Below, piece by piece: positions 5,222 through 6,888 of a DNA stretch of 6,888 nt. Each line of letters opens with the position of its first letter. Position 1 is the first letter of the stretch. The stretch covers positions 1 through 6,888 of the forward strand of contig PFSC01000094.1 of assembly GCA_002788865.1 (NCBI GenBank), written 5' to 3'. A model generated the notes under the pieces. It did not search any database. It saw only the letters and a list, made by a program, of their open reading frames with translations, and was not told the DNA's origin. A program made the translations under genes and the position numbers. The DNA is from Candidatus Roizmanbacteria bacterium CG_4_9_14_0_2_um_filter_39_13. Lineage in GTDB: Bacteria; Patescibacteriota; Microgenomatia; UBA1406; GWC2-37-13.

Positions 5222-5325
5222 CCATACGGGGGGGCTATATACCAATGGGCTTCGCGAAAATACAGTTCAGGTTAAACCGCTCTCCCAATCGTATAGTCAA
5301 TTTCAGTTTAGGGCGACATGTCATA

Positions 5326-5331
5326 TATAAT
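5326..5331 (+). promoter_or_regulatory. Perfect -10 box TATAAT six bases before ATG 5338
   Basis: A consensus TATAAT is followed by GGATAT and then the ATG at 5338, the same six-base spacing seen at 929 and 4988. The -35 is poor. This supports starting the next gene at 5338 and not at the upstream ATG at 5245. Confidence 0.5.
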
Positions 5332-5337
5332 GGATAT

Positions 5338-5802
5338 ATGCCACGTATCAAACCTACCGTCAACAATCCATATGCTTTATCAAAAAAACAAATACTTACA
5401 ATAGAAGAGGTTAAAAATCAACTAGCACGAGGAGAAGTGCCGAATCTTCCAGCAGCACACAATAAAGTGTACGATACCAATGGCAACGGGAACGAACTTG
5501 CGAATCAAAACTTCAATAGACTTAATTACCGTCAGGCACTTATCGAAGCATTACGGGAGAAAAAAATTATAGGGGAAAACGGAAAAGTCGAGCAACGACT
5601 TGCAGAAGGTTTAGATGCGATAGACAATAAAGACAGCCCAAACTATTCTGTGAGACTGGACTATATTAAAGAAATAAATAAAATAACAGGTGTATACAGT
5701 CCGCAAGAAACACTCAATAGGCGTCTTGGCGTTTCCATACAGTTAAGCGGAGATGAGCTTGAACAGGAAATATTGAAGCTAGAAGAAGAGCTGAGATCGT
5801 AA
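5338..5802 (+). CDS. Hypothetical protein, possibly terminase small subunit-like
   Basis: A 154-residue soluble, highly charged protein. Starting at 5338 gives MPRIKPTVNNPYALSKKQIL; an in-frame ATG at 5245 would add 31 residues (MGFAKIQFRLNRSPNR onward), but a consensus -10 lies inside that extension. A Gly/Asn-rich segment (YDTNGNGNELANQNFN) links to a helical part, YRQALIEALREKKIIGENGK, VEQRLAEGLDAID, then YSVRLDYIKEINKITGVYSP and a coiled C-terminal helix ELEQEILKLEEELRS. The order 'RLxEGLDA ... YxxRLxYIxxInKITGVY' recalls phage terminase small subunits, which bind DNA for packaging, and related phage-derived proteins. No large subunit is visible nearby. The resemblance is from memory and weak, so treat this as a hypothesis. 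Confidence 0.6.
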   Translation: MPRIKPTVNNPYALSKKQILTIEEVKNQLARGEVPNLPAAHNKVYDTNGNGNELANQNFNRLNYRQALIEALREKKIIGENGKVEQRLAEGLDAIDNKDSPNYSVRLDYIKEINKITGVYSPQETLNRRLGVSIQLSGDELEQEILKLEEELRS

Positions 5803-5813
5803 AAGGTTAAACC

Positions 5814-5828
5814 AGAGTCTCAAACTCT
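5814..5828 (+). terminator. Small hairpin AGAGT-CTCAA-ACTCT
   Basis: A five-pair hairpin 11 bp after the stop of the gene at 5338. No T-run follows, so it may be a weak terminator or chance. Confidence 0.2.
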
Positions 5829-5851
5829 TGACTGATATTAAATGGACAAAA

Positions 5852-5860
5852 TAGTATAAA
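5852..5860 (+). promoter_or_regulatory. Likely -10 region for the gene at 5870
   Basis: Overlapping boxes TAGTAT (5852-5857) and TATAAA (5855-5860) lie 9-12 bases before the ATG at 5870. TTGACT at 5828-5833 is 18 nt from the first. The short leader has no Shine-Dalgarno. Confidence 0.4.
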
Positions 5861-5869
5861 TTTTCGTAT

Positions 5870-6577
5870 ATGGATATGAAAAAAGATTCTGTTGAGGAAA
5901 AATATAGATTATTATGGGCAATGGATAAGGTAAACGCCCCTTTTATGTATGCTGTTAACCTCATTCGTAAAAAATGGGGTTTACCTTTATTTACAGCCGA
6001 ATTCTCTACTTATGAACAAGCTCATCACGCCTATAAAATATTTATGGAATCGCTTGATGAGGTAAGCGCCGAAGAATATTCTCACAATTACCAAAAATAT
6101 AACATATTAGTTGAGGCTTTGAGAAGGACTAACAAAATAAATGAATACAGCATTAGAGGAACTCTCAATGACTTACCAACAATACAATACGTTAATGATA
6201 TCGAACGTCTTTGTGATCTTTTCTTTTTTCATAAACATTGGCTTTTTTCTTTATCGTTTTATATCGCAACAAATAAAATAATGGTGCCAAAAAATTCATA
6301 CTTGAAAGATAATATACCTCCTCAAAATATCGTGGAGCAAATTAAAATATTCATTTGTGATTTGGATAAAAAAACGAATGTTAACTCTTCAATAAAAAAA
6401 GATAGGGATATAGTGAGGCAAATATATGACATCCCTATTAATCAAAAAGATACATCTTATTGGGAAGATATTTATTTGAACAAGGTGAAGACGTACAGAA
6501 ATAGATACAAAGAATCTCGATGTTTTGTTTTATTAACACCAGTAATTGAATCTGCATTAAATTCTCTCTTTCCATAA
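5870..6577 (+). CDS. Hypothetical protein, unrecognised, 235 residues
   Basis: I do not recognise this protein. It is soluble, rich in Lys, Asn, Tyr and Phe, and mostly helical by eye: residues 9-37 (EEKYRLLWAMDKVNAPFMYA onward), 47-62, 66-88 and 104-130. An aromatic hydrophobic stretch at 112-138 (LCDLFFFHKHWLFSLSFYIA) is bounded by charges and looks more like a buried helix than a membrane segment. The C-terminal half is Lys/Asn-rich and ends in CFVLLTPVIESALNSLFP. There is no signal peptide, zinc motif or nuclease motif that I can see. The start is ATG 5870, with ATG 5876 two codons on. It has its own promoter and lies between the possible terminase-like gene and a DUF5659-like gene, so an accessory or phage-derived role is possible. 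Confidence 0.7.
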   Translation: MDMKKDSVEEKYRLLWAMDKVNAPFMYAVNLIRKKWGLPLFTAEFSTYEQAHHAYKIFMESLDEVSAEEYSHNYQKYNILVEALRRTNKINEYSIRGTLNDLPTIQYVNDIERLCDLFFFHKHWLFSLSFYIATNKIMVPKNSYLKDNIPPQNIVEQIKIFICDLDKKTNVNSSIKKDRDIVRQIYDIPINQKDTSYWEDIYLNKVKTYRNRYKESRCFVLLTPVIESALNSLFP

Positions 6578-6586
6578 TTTGGGGCA

Positions 6587-6605
6587 TATTGTCGAGGATA
6601 CAATA
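6587..6605 (+). terminator. Hairpin TATTGT-N7-ACAATA after the gene at 5870
   Basis: Six-base perfect arms around CGAGGAT, starting 10 bp past the stop codon. There is no T-run. It may be a weak terminator or a processing site. Confidence 0.25.
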
Positions 6606-6639
6606 CGGTGTAACCGATCTTATTAGCTTCTGCACCTAT

Positions 6640-6664
6640 CATATCAATATTTATTATTGATATG
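6640..6664. promoter_or_regulatory. 10-bp perfect inverted repeat over the start of the last gene
   Basis: CATATCAATA (6640-6649) and TATTGATATG (6655-6664) flank TTTAT. The right arm ends in the ATG of the gene at 6662, and possible -10 boxes (TTTATT or TATTAT) fall inside it. It could be a repressor operator covering the promoter, or an mRNA hairpin hiding the start codon if transcription starts further upstream. It is the longest perfect palindrome I found in the window. Confidence 0.5.
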
Positions 6665-6888
6665 GATAACCTCATTTTTCAGACAAAAGACTTACCTGAA
6701 GCAAGCTATTTACTGGCTCGTGGTCGATCTTTGCAAAACACAGTACATAACGGTCGAATCTGTTGGTTTATTTTTGATGACTCTGATAACACTTGCAAGG
6801 CTCTTACCGATGAATTCTGGCAAGGTAAAGGAACAATCGACGCAAAAACTTATTATGACTCAATGCAGAGGTTAAAAAATGCAATTTT
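6662..6888 (+). CDS. DUF5659-like protein, 5' part, runs off the window
   Basis: Read from ATG 6662, 75 codons stay open to the end of the window. The product starts MDNLIFQTKDLPEASYLLAR, continues GRSLQNTVHNGRICWFIFDD, then TDEFWQGKGTIDAKTYYDSM and QRLKNAI. This is the pattern of DUF5659 proteins: F-x-T-x-D-L-x-x-A-x-x-L near the start, a G-x-x-C/x-F-x-F-D-D strand, then an F-W/x-G segment and a C-terminal YxxxxRLKxxI helix. These small proteins of unknown function occur in phages and in Patescibacteria genomes. A competing frame starting at 6657 also stays open but looks like no protein (MIWITSFFRQKTYLKQ). The gene is complete at its start and cut at its 3' end by the window edge; relatives are often only slightly longer. 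Confidence 0.7.
   Translation, partial: MDNLIFQTKDLPEASYLLARGRSLQNTVHNGRICWFIFDDSDNTCKALTDEFWQGKGTIDAKTYYDSMQRLKNAI

Noticed and set aside
6472..6675. Minus-strand frames over the 3' end of the gene at 5870 and the following gap
   Set aside because: They overlap the end of a longer gene and the inverted repeat at 6640-6664, with no recognisable protein features.
6657..6875. Plus-strand frame starting ATG 6657
   Set aside because: The overlapping frame from ATG 6662 matches a DUF5659-like pattern and stays open to the window edge; the 6657 frame matches nothing.
1..6888. CRISPR array, tRNA or rRNA genes
   Set aside because: I saw no regularly spaced direct repeats, no tRNA-like TTCGA arm with a matching acceptor stem, and no rRNA sequence.
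1..6888. Alternative genetic code (TGA read as Gly or Trp, as in some Patescibacteria)
   Set aside because: Recognised genes end naturally at TGA or TAA, and no recognised domain needs an internal TGA.

Overview
The window is AT-rich and comes from a bacterial accessory region. Translations use the standard code, with TGA acting as a stop. Three things point to a small-genome lineage such as Candidate Phyla Radiation/Patescibacteria (Microgenomates-like): almost no Shine-Dalgarno sites, several -10 boxes lying only 5-6 nt before start codons (leaderless mRNAs), and gene content I associate with that group (single-pass surface proteins of unknown family, a DUF5659-like protein, IS30 and IS1634 remnants). 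The assignment is an inference.

Layout. 1-841: two wrecked transposase genes on the minus strand, an IS30-family 3' end abutting an IS1634/IS4-type C-terminal half. 929-1453: a BrnT/BrnA toxin-antitoxin module on the plus strand whose genes are joined into one frame at an A7 tract. The -1 frame at that tract restores the normal BrnT C-terminus and a separate stop, and brnA keeps its own start and Shine-Dalgarno. 1454-1704: a gene-poor spacer with two candidate hairpins. 1705-2623 (minus): a second TA-like operon, a Panacea (DUF4065/SocA-like) antitoxin followed by an overlapping small gene with a RelE/ParE-like C-terminus. 2780-3157 (plus): a small two-helix membrane protein, transcribed divergently. 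3189-4930 (minus): a two-gene operon of signal-anchored proteins. One has a DxNxDxxN loop and four Cys; the other has TPR repeats and a Cys-rich tail built on 14-residue and 7-8-residue repeats. 4988-5200 (plus): a stand-alone XRE regulator divergent from that operon. 5338-5802: a small protein with weak resemblance to phage terminase small subunits. 5870-6577: an unrecognised protein. 6662-end: the start of a DUF5659-like gene.

How it fits together. Two TA modules, IS wreckage, an XRE regulator and two possibly phage-derived genes mark a plasticity region or genomic island. The divergent XRE/surface-protein promoters share an intergenic region with a TAGT...ACTA inverted repeat, and a related TAGTA-T-TACTA site lies just after the XRE gene, so autoregulation is plausible. 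The most interesting points are the frame-fused brnTA with a slippery A7 sequence, the cysteine-periodic surface protein, and the Panacea-linked putative toxin.
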